From positions 32,024,582 through 32,088,581 of the forward strand of contig OX463842.1 of NCBI GenBank assembly GCA_949825065.1: 64,000 bases of DNA, given 5' to 3'. The notes below the pieces were generated by a model. That model did not search any database, was not told where the DNA came from, and worked only from the letters and a program-made list of their open reading frames with translations. Every line of letters starts with the position of its first letter. The stretch's first letter is position 1. A program made the position numbers and the translations under genes. Positions 1 to 11,247 of this stretch are shown piece by piece. The DNA is from Odontocerum albicorne (taxonomy: Eukaryota > Arthropoda > Insecta > Trichoptera > Odontoceridae).

Positions 1-814
1 TCCCGTTAAAAACCTGTTCACATAAAGCAAATTAGAATATACATATTTTTTAAATATGTATATTTACGTTTTTTCGAATCTCACCAAATTAACTCTCCCA
101 AATCTTATTTGTATCTTCCCCTTTCTCGTTTATCAGATAAACAAAAAGGTTCTCGGTTGCATATAATTGAGGTATATAAAAAGTTACCATTTTCGCTGTT
201 ATTTGTCCAGCAAACCTTTCTTAAATTTAAAATCGACCCCAAAAATAAACAAAACGAAGAACTTCTCTTGGCTCTGTCAACACGGCATACTGATGAGTTG
301 ACGAGTAAACGCAGCTATTGGCGAAAATATTTGTTTAAGCGAACAAAAACGAGCAAATTAATGTAAACGAAGCATAACTTGTCAAATAAACAACTCGGTT
401 AATGGAATAATGCTTTTATTTCGAATTCAGAAAACTTTGCTTGGCTTTCAAATGGATTTGATAACGATGATTCCAGAAAGTTTGAGATAGGAAAAATCAC
501 AATTCAAGAAGTATTGTTGAGATCGAAGATATTATAAGATTATATTTTCAGAAAAATATTATGAGTTGGTGCACTTTAAATTAAGTATGAAAAAGACACT
601 TTGATGAATTTTGCAAGGTATATATTTTTTCACCATCGGTATCCCTATCACCCAATGTCCTTGTTCATTATTTTTCGTATCCGGTTCATCAAGTGTTAAT
701 TATACCACGTATATCCAAAATGAAGTAACAGAGATCACCCTATCTTTCGCATCAACCAGGCCCTGCCCTGAGCATGTAGTCCCGATGTTCGGACAAGAAA
801 CCATGAATTCTGTA
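1..814. other. AT-rich stretch, nothing recognised
   Basis: No coding motif, repeat unit or transposon end is recognised. An 85-codon open frame at 109-366 (+) is lysine- and leucine-rich with no recognisable domain and is treated as chance. Confidence 0.5.
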
Positions 815-1065
815 TATTCACCATCTCTGCATATTCACCTTGCACCTAGTCGCCCTTACTAAGAGTCTTTTCAGAGCTCTCTAAGTAGGACAAGACAGTT
901 GGTCTCCTGGTGCTAACTTTTCCTCAAATTCTATCTAGTTGCCAGATGTGTTTTACTTTCGAATTTAGAGAACGCGCTTTACCCGGAGGAATCGCAGTTC
1001 TTGTACTTCATGAAATAATTCCTAGATTTCAATATTACTGTCTTTTGTCCTGAACTTGCTTTGTT
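815..1065 (-). repeat. Dispersed repeat family C, copy 1
   Basis: Shares colinear blocks with 38850-39095, for example 'aacgcgctttacccggagga' here against 'aacgcgctttatctggagga' there, plus matching flanks. Read on the minus strand, both copies begin with an IPPxKAR peptide and later share a block of the form YLE..E..(P/L)S(R/K)G(N/D)..QGE(H/Y)AE, with stops. This suggests a common decayed protein-coding ancestor, probably a mobile element, that I cannot name. Confidence 0.5.
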
Positions 1066-1156
1066 CTCTCTGTCAGCTGCAACACTTTCAGGATATCGGG
1101 TGGGGTGATACCGATTAATTGACAAATTTTCTCCACGGGCGTCTATCGTTCTAGAT

Positions 1157-1447
1157 CAGTGGTTTTCAACCGGAGTGCCTCGGCACCCCAGGGCGCCGCA
1201 ACGATATGCCAAGGATGCCACGAATTACAGTCTTGACTGTGAATGAAACCCAAATATCTCATTAACTTTTATGTTGTCTTTTGTATTGTTATTTTCCTAT
1301 ATTTATATTAACAAAAAGTTATCATAATACAATTACTTGATGTCTTTGTTCTCGTTTTATATTAAATGTGTACACATATGTACTGAATAATAAACCCACT
1401 ATTGCTGAATAATAATGCCACTATTAAACAAAGTTCGAAAACTGCTG
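1157..1447. mobile_element. hAT-type MITE, 291 bp
   Basis: The left end reads CAGTGGTTTTCAACC. The right end, reverse complemented, starts CAGCAGTTTTCGAAC, so the two form imperfect terminal inverted repeats of the hAT CAGNG...CAA type. The 8 bp on each side, ttctagat (1149-1156) and gtctagaa (1448-1455), agree at 6 of 8 positions, as expected for an aged 8-bp hAT target duplication. There is no coding capacity. The first 60 bp are CpG-rich and the rest is AT-rich. Confidence 0.75.
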
Positions 1448-1455
1448 GTCTAGAA

Positions 1456-2922
1456 ATACCATATATAAAAGATTTTTTACTTTTACAGGCGGTGCATTCC
1501 ATTATAATTTTATTTGGTTGCTTAAGGTTGTTGTCTTTGTAAACAAAATATAATATGTTATATGTTGTGAAGTTTCATTCCAAAATAATTTTTATTTTTT
1601 TAAGGAAATTTGGAAATTTCAAGTATATAAAGATTAAAAAAAACTTAATTTGTGGATATAGAGAATCATTTCACAAGGAAACACCTGACGCGAAGTAGTT
1701 TCATTTCGTAGATTTATCTTTTTACTAAAACACTCACCTGAAACATTCATACTCGGCATTCACATCCTTACACATACTTAAATTCCAAGTTATCCATATA
1801 CAATTCTATCCGCACCATAAGCTCAACAATCACGTCAAAACTATATCCAATAACTCCTTATCATACGCTCTACATTCCTATTAGTCATTTACATGCCATA
1901 TGTGGAGACCTCCAAAAGCTCTTCACCTCTCGCTCACCCTCTGTCAGAGTCATATTTTTACATATGTCTTTTTAATTTGAAGAAGTGGCATCATAAAGAT
2001 TATCACTGTCCTGGAAAAATGTGTTGGAAATTATTTTATTTATTTTCAGATATTTTTTATACCTAGTGCATTAGTGTGTGGTTTATTTACATAAAAAAAA
2101 CATTTTTTGTGAAGTTGGAATATTTTTAAAATGCAAAAAAATAATTTAAAGAACGATATATCTCACGATAGTGATGTTGAGCAGCGCACATCAATTTTTT
2201 TAACGGTTCAGTGAACATTCTATAAAGTTCGAATTCGATTGAAAGTTTAAATTTCTTCTAGTTGTTAATTCCTTTAAAAAGAAGTAATGTAAGTTTATTT
2301 TCCCAATTCATTGCCAATCGAAAGCTCGAATGGTGAAAATGTTGCTTGATTTTTAATACTATTAACGTATTGAAACAAGTTTCGAAATAACCTTTTTCCT
2401 TAAACTCAGTATTACATTTCGCTTACAATTTTACAAAGTTAACGAGAAATGTAAATTATTTACCTCCGATAATTTGGTATATTTTATGATGCTAAGCAAA
2501 ATTACTCAAACTTGTAAAAAAAGTATAATTTGTTATCTTTAGAATTTAGTATTTTACATGTCTTTGGCGAAAAGAGCTATGTCGAATACGACGGTTGTAA
2601 TAAAAACGGCATAGCAATACATACAAAAAATGCATCTTATAAGATTCCTGGTATTTTTTTTAATATTCTTGTATAGATCAGAAACACTGACGATGAAAGC
2701 CGGGAACATAGTTTGATGTGTTTTAATAATATAAACGAAAAAAATACGAGTAACTCTTTCAACACGTTGTATCAAACATCATATACCAAATATCTAAATA
2801 AAAAAATGATTTTTACAAAGCAATTTCATGATAGAAAAAAAAATCTTTGAAACAAACTTTAAAAATCGTCCGATTGTTGGAGAAATTCTCGAAAGTTGTC
2901 GGTTTTTGAAGTGCTGCATTGG
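1456..2922. other. Non-coding AT-rich stretch
   Basis: No gene recognised. 1730-1960 is pyrimidine/C-rich on the plus strand (many cat, cac and tcc words) and could be an old LINE 3' region, but no motif confirms it. Confidence 0.45.
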
Positions 2923-2936
2923 GTGCCATCTAGCGG
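2923..2936 (-). promoter_or_regulatory. CTCF-like motif
   Basis: The minus strand reads CCGCTAGATGGCAC, which fits every position of the commonly used CTCF core CCRSYAGRKGGCRS. It sits in a small patch (about 2880-3010) with more G+C than its surroundings. Occupancy cannot be judged from sequence. Confidence 0.35.
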
Positions 2937-4699
2937 ATCGCTACGAACACAATAGTGGAAACAATATTTTTTGACGTGTGTATTCTCGATTGGAGCATTT
3001 CGTAACTGTTTTGAAACTAATGTAATTGAAAAAAAAAAACATTTGTGTAATCATTCAAGTCTCATTGAATTGGCGTGACAATTATTTTTAACAATATATT
3101 TAGTAACGTTTCAAAAATTAAAATTAATTCATACTTAATTAAACAATGTTATTTATTGACATTATCCGAAAAATGTTTCAAGTATAAATATATAAACAAC
3201 ATCACAATTTTATTTAAAAAAAATCTTAGAATTTATAAATTCTCGAGAGGGCTGATAAAAAGATTTTTACTCTGAAAATATAACATTACTCAGACTAACA
3301 ACCATATATGCTCCATAAGAATCACTGGATTATCAAAAATACCTTTACATCTAGGTCGGTCCACTGCCTGGCACTTTTCTTCTCGTATAGCCATGGCAAA
3401 AGCGGTTCCGAGGAGATTTATGGTTTTGTAATAGTTTATTCTAAGCCTGTTGGGGGATTAACCTAACGGTTCTGAGACCTGTGGGAAACTTCAAGAGCGG
3501 TCTCCCCTGGATTATTATTTATGAATATCTGACTACAGAAAACCATTGTCTGAAAGAGATAGGCATTTGTGTTCTTGTCCTGTGACTCCAAGGGTACCAA
3601 TAAGACTGAGTGGAATTATTTTATACATACCATCTCCACACCTTTCTATCCACTGCCACATCCATACATCCTGTCATACATGATCTCCTGCTTCCTATAC
3701 TTTCTTACGTTTCCCTCAGTAAAAATTTTTTTCACCCATTTTCTTTTACTATTTTCTCAGTCTACATCTTCCACGCTCTCAATTAATTTAACAAGTGTTT
3801 ATTCATTGTGTTAGTTGCAATTTTTTCTTTCATGTGGTCAAACCATCTTTAGAATTTGAGTGTCAAGTTACTGAATTTTTTTTTTAATTGATTCTTTTCT
3901 CTATTCTTCTTATAATACTCATATCTAACAAACCACTCTCCTTTATCCGACCATTTCGAAAAATATTTTTACGATACTTTTTTAAATACTCGTATATACT
4001 AGAATTATAAAAAAATGCATTATTGTTCAAAAATTTATTTCGTTTCACTCATTTTTACAATAGCTATTAGTCATAGTTTTTAAAAATGACTGAATACCAC
4101 CGCGTTTGGCCTAAAACCGTTTTTTAAATAATAAAAACAAAATATCGATCTTGAAGGTAATTTTCAATGATTCTTTTTACATTCATAAACGTCACTTTAA
4201 AAAATAACAGTGGCATAACCGTCTCAAGTGTCGTAACACCTACTCATATTCTCGTATCCCTGCTCTTACGGATCTTCCCTCGAAACTCGAGACTCGAGGA
4301 GGTCCTTAGAAAGGAGCTTTAGAGAGAAACGTGTAATAGGCACCTGTCATTTTTTGACGACATCTTCACCCCACCACCACTTCAGCTGAAATCTCGACAC
4401 CTTTTCCGGCACGCTGCAGTCACCTGCGAATAATATAATCTATCTGGCGTGTGCATTGGTATGTCTTAGATGTAAGGAGCAGAATGCTCGTTCTCAATCT
4501 CAGTAAATCACTTTCTGGCATATTGCTCCCTAGATCATTCTGAAATACACTTGCTTAAGATAGCCAGAGATTGTTTTAATTTTATTATAATATATTACAA
4601 TATTTTATTCTCATACTAAAATATGTTGCATCATATATGTAATACTAAAATTGTGTGTGAATAAAAGAGATAATGAAAATAAAAGTTCACACTTTCCTT
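2937..4699. other. Non-coding stretch
   Basis: No gene recognised. 3330-3600 and 4240-4440 are less AT-rich and may hold old repeat remains, but no family motif is visible. Confidence 0.45.
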
Positions 4700-4845
4700 T
4701 GAAGTGTGCGAGTATTGTTGCTTTTTCACGTGCGGGTACTGTTGCCAACACGTGCAAATAGGGACAATTAGTTCCTTGCTTACTCCAGTGGTTCTAAACC
4801 CTTAGGCCGAATGCTATGTTGCCTCCCAGCCACGCTGTTAAATAT
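4700..4845 (-). repeat. Dispersed repeat family B, copy 1
   Basis: Reverse-strand copy of the repeat at 12105-12245, 15670-15880 and 25765-25885. The diagnostic block is 'ccagtggttctaaaccc' here, corresponding to 'tttagagccactggag' in the plus copies. It is followed by 'atgttgcctcccagccacgc', the complement of 'gtgactgggaggcaacat' at 12128. Confidence 0.65.
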
Positions 4846-4988
4846 ATGTGTATCACAGATTTGGATAATTTGAAGGACACCTACGTATAAATGTCAAGCA
4901 ATGGGTTTATAATATCCAAAAGACTTTCAATAATATCAAATCTCGATGTTTGCATCGATCCGTATAAAGTATTGATTTCCGAAAGTTT

Positions 4989-5188
4989 NNNNNNNNNNNN
5001 NNNNNNNNNNNNNNNNNNNNNNNNNNNNNNNNNNNNNNNNNNNNNNNNNNNNNNNNNNNNNNNNNNNNNNNNNNNNNNNNNNNNNNNNNNNNNNNNNNNN
5101 NNNNNNNNNNNNNNNNNNNNNNNNNNNNNNNNNNNNNNNNNNNNNNNNNNNNNNNNNNNNNNNNNNNNNNNNNNNNNNNNNNNNNNNN
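4989..5188. other. Assembly gap, 200 N
   Basis: Exactly 200 N, a fixed-length placeholder; true length unknown. Open frames running through it are artefacts. Confidence 0.99.
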
Positions 5189-6094
5189 TATATTTGTTTT
5201 AAAGCTGTGCATGTAATTTGATTGAACCTTTATATGTAAATTATATAAACATAAATAAATATGTACGTATGTAATAATCATCATGCAGAAATAAGAGATT
5301 GCCATATGTCACAATAAACCTGGCAATTTGTACTTTAAACAACTGTAATGCAATACTGTTGATTATTTAATACATGATACACATACGTAGTGTTGGCCTA
5401 TTGTTGGAAACCTGCACAAATTGTTACTAATTAGGTTATAAATTTAATATTAGAGACCGATTCTTGATATAAAGATACATCCACACCACGCGTTGATTCC
5501 TGATCTGGGGCCAATCCACGCTTCGCCCTTTCTCTTGAATTTGATATCCTGAAATCAATTTTCTCTACACCTCTCTGCCTCGACGTATACCATGTACGTA
5601 TCCATAAATCCGTGTTCATATTTGTGTACAAAAAATAAGCAATCGTTGGAATAGAACTGTTTTGTTGTTGAGTTCAGGAGGAACCTTCTCCAGCATTTTT
5701 TAAAGTTCTTGACTGAGATACTGGTTATCAATTTTATCTTTAGTATATTTTTTTAATTTGTCCTATGAATTGATTTTCCGTATTCTCTTATACATTATTT
5801 ATTATTGTAATTTTATTAAGAATATATTGATACGTTATTTTTTTTTAATTGTTAGTGCGATATGTAAAGGACATTTAAGTTATATTAATTTTGTTAATAG
5901 ACAAATAAATATAATAAAAATAAATAATATAAATTTCACTCCATTATTGTTTCAATTCTGTTACTAACCAAACATTACACTATATTCCAATGCGAGTTCA
6001 TAAAGAAAATAAATATACAAGTTATTTTTTTCTACTACTGCCAAGTTTCAAACTTTTAACAGATTCTTTGGTTGGAAACTAGGAGTAGCGAATA
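5189..6094. other. Non-coding stretch
   Basis: No gene recognised. 5455-5630 is less AT-rich and holds a 66-codon minus-strand open frame, rich in Arg, Ser and Glu, without a recognisable domain. Confidence 0.4.
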
Positions 6095-6360
6095 CATTTA
6101 GAGTTCTGCACGGTGATTGATGTGTTTTTCATAGTGGAAACAACTCGCAGCCCCGCCCGGGTCAACTTTTCCTTCCACTCGTGCGATCCGACACCGAATA
6201 TCATATTCTCTCGCCGAGTTGGCCGGACGCATCTGTCGCTGCGTGCGCCTTCCGCCATGCTCGGCGCCGATGCTCGGAAATAGTTTCAGACGCCCGCGCC
6301 CCCATTCTAACAGATGCTGTAAACGATAAGAGTAACACGAACGGAACGCCATTTTGGTGA
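6095..6360. promoter_or_regulatory. CpG-rich island
   Basis: A sharply bounded GC- and CpG-rich patch in AT-rich surroundings, with clusters such as cccgcccgggtc, tgctcggcgccgatgctcgg and gacgcccgcgcccc. It could be a promoter, a 5' exon or a conserved non-coding element. An 84-codon minus-strand frame crosses it (6098-6352) but shows no domain. No TATA box or initiator is convincing. Confidence 0.4.
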
Positions 6361-6564
6361 CAGATGCATTTTATAAAAAAGCGTTACTGAATTTTGTCTT
6401 TTCGAAATTTGATCAAGAGTAAATATTTGAAAATGAATACTTTAGATTTATAATGAATTTTTTGACTTAGTTGTAGAAATATTGTTTCCGACAGGCAGAA
6501 GGATAAAAAATCAATACACATAACAATTGACAATACCTTCTGAGTCTCGGCTGCAAAAGGAACA

Positions 6565-6800
6565 ATGGAGCAACGTGCCAACATTAAATTTTGTTTTAAA
6601 TTGTGTGAAAGTGCTTCAGAAACTTTTGAAATGATTCAAACTGTTTATGGTAATGAAGGAATGAATCGTAAGAACGTTTTTAAGTGGTATGCAAGATTTC
6701 GTGATGGTAGAGAAAGCATTGAAGATGATCACGGCCTGGACCATCACTGACAATTCGAATTGAAGAAAATGTTCAAAAAGTGGCTGAAATTATTTTAAAA
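6565..6800 (+). pseudogene. Mariner transposase N-terminal fragment
   Basis: The frame opening at 6565 encodes the helix-turn-helix DNA-binding domain of mariner-family (Mos1/SETMAR-like) transposases. Visible hallmarks are the EQRANIKFCFKL start, a SETFEMIQ helix, FKWYARFRDGRESIEDD near residues 39-55, and the expected GRPS...EENV...EIIL continuation in the next frame after a frameshift around 6735. In this family the domain binds the terminal inverted repeats. The DDE catalytic domain is absent; similarity stops near 6800. No inverted repeats were found, so this is a truncated, dead copy. Confidence 0.85.
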
Positions 6801-7339
6801 TAAGTATTTTATTAAAATTCCTTTAGGTACAGTAAAATCTGGCGGACTTAATGCCATGTAGTTATTTGTTCATATCAACCAAATATTAGTTAAAGGTATT
6901 TTTTGAAAAACAACACATTGAATTGTTTGAAGGTTTTTACGACTGTTTTTCACTGGTTTAAAATATTTATTGTACTCTTTTCCGCGTTAAGTTAGCTTAA
7001 ACGATAGCCCAACAGAACTACTAGTTATCTTAAAACATTCCTCTCCTTTAAATCCCGTACATTTTCCATCTTTATCCCCATTTTCCTCGAGCGTTCAGTT
7101 TAATTTATTTTTAAAATACTGTTTTCAGATAAATTGTTAGACACGGTTATGCATACCAATAAGTATGAAACATAAGCTGCTTGATTAGAAGAATTGTTTT
7201 CAATTCACCAGATTTATTTGCACAAAAATGTTGAACATATAAATAAAATTATTCCGAAAAAAAATTAATGAGTTAATAAAATTATTTCCAAAGAAAAATT
7301 ATTTATAGTCTTTTCTCATTCACAATGATAAAACAAAAA

Positions 7340-8330
7340 AAAGAATATATTTCACTATCATAATCATCATCATAATTAGAGTCATGGCATTTGCGCATTG
7401 GGTTTGCTAGAGAGAACCAACCTTTAAGTCTTCTACTATATTCTGGCATATTCTTATGTTTCTGCTTATGCTCAGATGGCCATACAACTCCTGTAGAGCA
7501 GTGCTCCGCAACCGGTGTGCCGTGGCACACTGGTGTGCCGTGAACCGGATACAGGTGTGCCGCGGTCAAATTCAATGTATTTGACATTTTACAATTTTTC
7601 ATTATGTATTTAATACAAAATGACAAATTATTTTTCATAATATTGTCTATTTTTCAAAATGTAGTATAGAATAATTATTATAACTAAATAATTTTTCAAT
7701 GGCCTCCCAGCGCCTGGTGCTAACTGTTGAAAACTGCGTAGTGTGCTTTGTACACACCATGGCCGCACCAAATTAGTCATAGACAAAGAAAAATGACCCT
7801 TATGCGCGTCAAAAATCGAGCCAAATATAAAACTTTTGTGTTTATTGAAACAAGCGCCGGTATCACATGAATTATTTATTATTTTATAATAATTATTAAG
7901 ATTGCGTAAAAATAAACATGCTATAGTTTTATGCACGTATACTTTTCAAATCAAAAACAAAAATTTATTGTAAAATTTGTGTATCAATTTAATACCAATA
8001 TATTTTAGCTTTTGGTGTGCCGCGGAATTCTAGGAAGAATTTTGGTGTGTCGTAGGTGAGAAAAGGTTGCGGAGCACTGCTGTAGAGGGTTAGTCTCATT
8101 GATGATTTTTCTCCAAGTCTATGTCACTCGCCGTCTTCACAGACTCTTAAGATCCTGCTGGATATTATCTAAACGACTTTGTCTACCAAGTGGCCTTCTT
8201 CCATATTATTTGGATAGCAAAATGAATTTTTTTGACCCTGTCAACTAAGATATCTTGTACGGGCACACTATGCCAACCTTCGCGATCTGTAAATTAATGT
8301 ATGTCTCGTCAATTCTCGAGTGTCTTCATT
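7340..8330 (-). pseudogene. RTE-like LINE pol 3' end, split by a hAT element
   Basis: On the minus strand, 8330 to 8088 reads as the C-terminal tail of an RTE-like endonuclease/reverse-transcriptase polyprotein: RIAKVG-type entry, then GRRPLGRQSRLDNIQQDLKS, then TWRKIINETNP. This matches the usual G+xGRxxxRWxDN...DL...WR+++ pattern, with stops and frameshifts. Removing the inserted hAT element and one copy of its duplication rejoins the frame as IINETNPLQELYG and continues to about 7440. The element finishes near 7345-7375 in GAT-type repeats, typical of RTE 3' ends. Reverse-transcriptase motifs are not present, so the copy is 5'-truncated and inactive. Confidence 0.75.
7499..8079. mobile_element. 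Non-autonomous hAT transposon with perfect 8-bp TSD
   Basis: The ends are exact inverted repeats of 15 bp: CAGTGCTCCGCAACC at the left and its complement at the right. Both sides carry the identical 8-bp target duplication ctgtagag (7491-7498 and 8080-8087), the hAT signature. Sub-terminal 'ggtgtgccg' words occur several times near both ends, like transposase-binding repeats. The 581-bp length and lack of a recognisable transposase make it non-autonomous. Minus-strand frames inside (7628-7936) show no hAT dimerisation motif. Confidence 0.93.
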
Positions 8331-8519
8331 AGATTTCATTTATCATTCTCCTGCTGCATACTTTGGGCCTATTTGTAAGAATTTTTTGTCTTCTTTCTTT
8401 CAAAATATGATAAAAAAATCCACGTTTCTATAGATCTCTCCGAACTTCTTGTTTCGTTTTTACAACTTGAATAGAAATTGCTTACTTTCAAATATATAGC
8501 GTTATTAAGATATAGGAAT

Positions 8520-8700
8520 AGCCGGTGGGGACATTGGCGTGTGAAGAAGTGACGATTCAAATAGCGGCGCATCCAATTTCTTGGGCGGCGACCCGCTACC
8601 GAATCCTCGGTTCGGGTCGTGCGCCCGCTTCGTCGGGCCGCTACTCTTCAGAGCAACAGGGCTCTCTCATTGTTTCCTGCAATCTCTGCCGAGTGGTCAT
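8520..8700. promoter_or_regulatory. CpG-rich island
   Basis: Short CpG-dense patch (gggcggcgacccgctaccg, cgcccgcttcgtcgggccg) with a possible stem gacccg...cgggtc at about 8590-8617. Surrounded by AT-rich DNA. Two overlapping plus-strand frames cross it without a recognisable domain. May be a promoter or conserved element; direction unknown. Confidence 0.35.
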
Positions 8701-9389
8701 TTCTATTTTTATACTAGGGCATTCATTTCGATTCATTCTGTGCATTCAATTACTAACGACATTTTTATGTTTCACTTGTAAAAAAAGGGATGTTTATGTT
8801 GGTGCATCTCACTCTTTCAAGAGAAATTTATTCTTTTGCCGTCTTTTATATTCCATTTTATATCTCATAAAATGTAAATTTACACTACTATGTATCTATA
8901 AATATTATCATTCATATGATAATAAAAAGACAAGCAATTCACCACAAATCATTATATCCAGTCTTGAAAGCTATTCTTTGTTATATACATTTTATTTTAT
9001 GTAAAAAAATTATCAATCCATTTTTGTTTTACCATTTTACATTTGTTATTGTGTTTTTAAAATTAATTTTCTTATTTAATAAACGTGTTATAAGTTCAAA
9101 TTTTGATAGCGAGAGCTTACTATACTGCTAGAACGTATACTCTCAATGAACGTAATCAACTGAACATTTGATCACAGATTGGGTACATTGAAATTTGGGT
9201 GAATCTAATAATTTCAAAGAAATATATTTTTCTGTTGGTTAATTCAATGGATAGTGTAATGTGTCATTAAAACATTTACGCGATTTTAAATTTATTGGTA
9301 AATAAATTCGGTACCAAAATGTAATATTTTTTATTTCATTACACTACATTTAAGACAATACAAATTAAATATTAAACGAAGCAATTGTA
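8701..9389. other. Non-coding stretch
   Basis: No gene, transposon end or tandem array recognised. Confidence 0.45.
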
Positions 9390-9429
9390 TTTTTGACAAG
9401 TCTACAAACCATTGTAGACTTGTCAAAAA
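9390..9429. repeat. Perfect 18-bp inverted repeat, 4-nt loop
   Basis: TTTTTGACAAGTCTACAA at 9390-9407, loop acca, then its exact complement at 9412-9429. On the plus strand the arm is followed by an A-run and on the minus strand by a matching T-rich tract. It lies about 160 bp beyond the stop of the 9589-9963 ORF. Confidence 0.9.
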
Positions 9430-9588
9430 AAAAATCAAAACAATCATAATCTTAAAGACTGAATGTAAAATGAAACAATCCTTAATGTTAACTGCAAAAT
9501 TGTAGGAGTATGTAATACTGTGTGAAAAATCATGTTGACGAAAAAAAAAACCTTGCTCAAGATAATCCCTAGATTTTGATTTTATTTT

Positions 9589-9963
9589 TTAGATATGAAT
9601 GAAAAATAAACCGTTTGCTGGAAAATCTGAATGTCCTAAATAAATAGAAATTTTAATGTCAATATTGCAATCGTCAGACTTATTTTGAGATAATGTAAGA
9701 TCTGTAATGATGGAATGATGGTGCTGCCCATAACATTCAATCCAGTTTTCGAAATCCCCCCAAATTTTGCCGTCAATCCCAAAATAAATAGTGTAAAATA
9801 CTCGATACAAAACGTTACGAATTTCAGAATGAGGTATGTAATCGATGTCATGCTCTAGAAAACGAATATACTGGTTTGGGTGATGTCTGGAACGAAAAAC
9901 TACTGTGCTATAAAATATACCTTTTTGAATCCTTTCATAAAAATTGATAGAATTTAATGACAT
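9589..9963 (-). CDS. Unrecognised 124-aa protein (candidate ORFan)
   Basis: An uninterrupted minus-strand frame from ATG (9963-9961) to TAA. I do not recognise the family. The protein is soluble-looking and compositionally balanced (many Asp, His, Ile, Tyr, Phe; one Trp pair near GKIWGDFENW), with no signal peptide or membrane helix, unlike the low-complexity chance frames nearby. On the coding strand TATAAAAG lies directly upstream of the ATG, and the stop TAA is followed at once by AAAATAAAATC, containing a polyadenylation-type AATAAA. The ATG choice rests on being the first in-frame Met. Alternatives are a small host gene, a captured foreign gene fragment, or chance; an intact 124-codon frame is unlikely by chance in DNA this AT-rich. 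Confidence 0.35.
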   Translation of the reverse strand: MSLNSINFYERIQKGIFYSTVVFRSRHHPNQYIRFLEHDIDYIPHSEIRNVLYRVFYTIYFGIDGKIWGDFENWIECYGQHHHSIITDLTLSQNKSDDCNIDIKISIYLGHSDFPANGLFFIHI

Positions 9964-10147
9964 CTTTTATACTCTAATTTTTTACATATTATTAATTCTT
10001 GTAAAAATAAATTTCATTTTAATATTGGGTTTTATGTTGTTTAATTTTTTTAGTTATGTTTATATTTGACAAGGTTCAAGTAGAAAAAATTATCAGAAAT
10101 TTGAAACGATATTTAGTTACGTTTTAATACTCTTTATGTATAAACGA

Positions 10148-10358
10148 TATTCGTGGTCTAATTAGTAAGATGATAGTCTTGCGACCTGGGGCTTACAATT
10201 TGATTTCCGTTGAAGCCCATTTTATTAAAAAATGGTTCGAGTAAGGTTTCACTTCAGGCCTCTTCGAATTGTTTTTGGTTAGTAGAAAAATATTGTTATG
10301 GCAAAAAAACCGCTAGGTTGTAAACGTATTGTAGACAACGAAAGTGTAGTAATGGATT
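10148..10358 (+). mobile_element. tRNA-headed SINE (family A), degenerate copy
   Basis: The head has an A-box-like 'gtggtctaattagtaag' and a degenerate B-box 'caatttgatttccg'. The tail keeps 'attgttatggcaa', 'ccgctaggttgta' and 'acaacgaaagtgta', colinear with the best copy at 40511-40730. Confidence 0.75.
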
Positions 10359-10531
10359 GTCCAGAAAGTAGTTTTGTATTTGTTGGAGAGATGTCGTTAG
10401 GATTAAATTTTCGTCTCTAATTTTATTGTAAACGTGCTGAATGTATATTTTTATGAAAGTTTTGTTTTTACTCGACTCGATGATGTGTAGAATGATGTAT
10501 AGTGCGCTGAAATACGAAGGATATAATGTCA

Positions 10532-10720
10532 ATTTATATATCGCCGTTTATAGAGAGAGAGAAGAAAGAGAGAGAGAGAGATAACTCTCCTCAAGGGTAC
10601 TCTAACCTACTACTATCGATAGATTAAAAATATTAAAACATAAATATACGAGTATATGAATATTGAGTTTAAGGATAGAAAGGTGGTGGTTAATTTACTA
10701 AGTTGTATTGTAAACAACGA
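10532..10720 (+). repeat. Dispersed repeat family D with (GA)n
   Basis: Starts near 'gccgtttatagag' with an embedded (GA)n microsatellite (about 10552-10582). It then shares 'actctcctcaagggtac' and 'aaggatagaaaggtggtgg' with 26003-26285 ('actctcttcaagggtcc', 'aaggataggaaggcggtgg'). Confidence 0.6.
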
Positions 10721-11247
10721 AGTTATAATACAAAACAATAAAATTATTTAGAGAAAATGTATGCGTCCTGTGTGTTGTAAATTATATTTAAGCTCTTTTA
10801 TAATTTAATATCAGTCGAGGAAAATAGAAAAAGGAAACGGAAGAAAATTATTCATATTCTCGTGTTTATTTTATGATCGAATGGCTCGAACGCTCAGAAA
10901 TTTAATCAGATTGCTTGCCAAAAATAATGTGTCTTTATTTTTTTCTAAGTGGCGTTAATGACATTAAAGAATTTAAGTCTTGATATATTCAACAAAAGTA
11001 TTTTATATCCACTTTTAACTGGATTTTCCATATATATATTTTTATCACACTAGATTTGGTTATGATTTGAAAACAATTTTCCTTACACATTTTGTATTTT
11101 TTTCATGCTACCATAATCTAACAAGGTTAAAAAGTATTTTATTGGTTCCTTTCATTACTAATATATTCAATAATTGTTTTCGTGTTTTCGTGATTTTGGT
11201 TCGATCCCTGATTTAACACATCAATTTTTTTTTAATTAAACTTTAAT

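Noticed and set aside
4907..5305. Open frames across 4989-5188
   Set aside because: They run through N and carry no information.
7628..7936. Transposase ORF inside the hAT element
   Set aside because: 102 codons with no hAT motifs and partly made of AT-rich repeat sequence.
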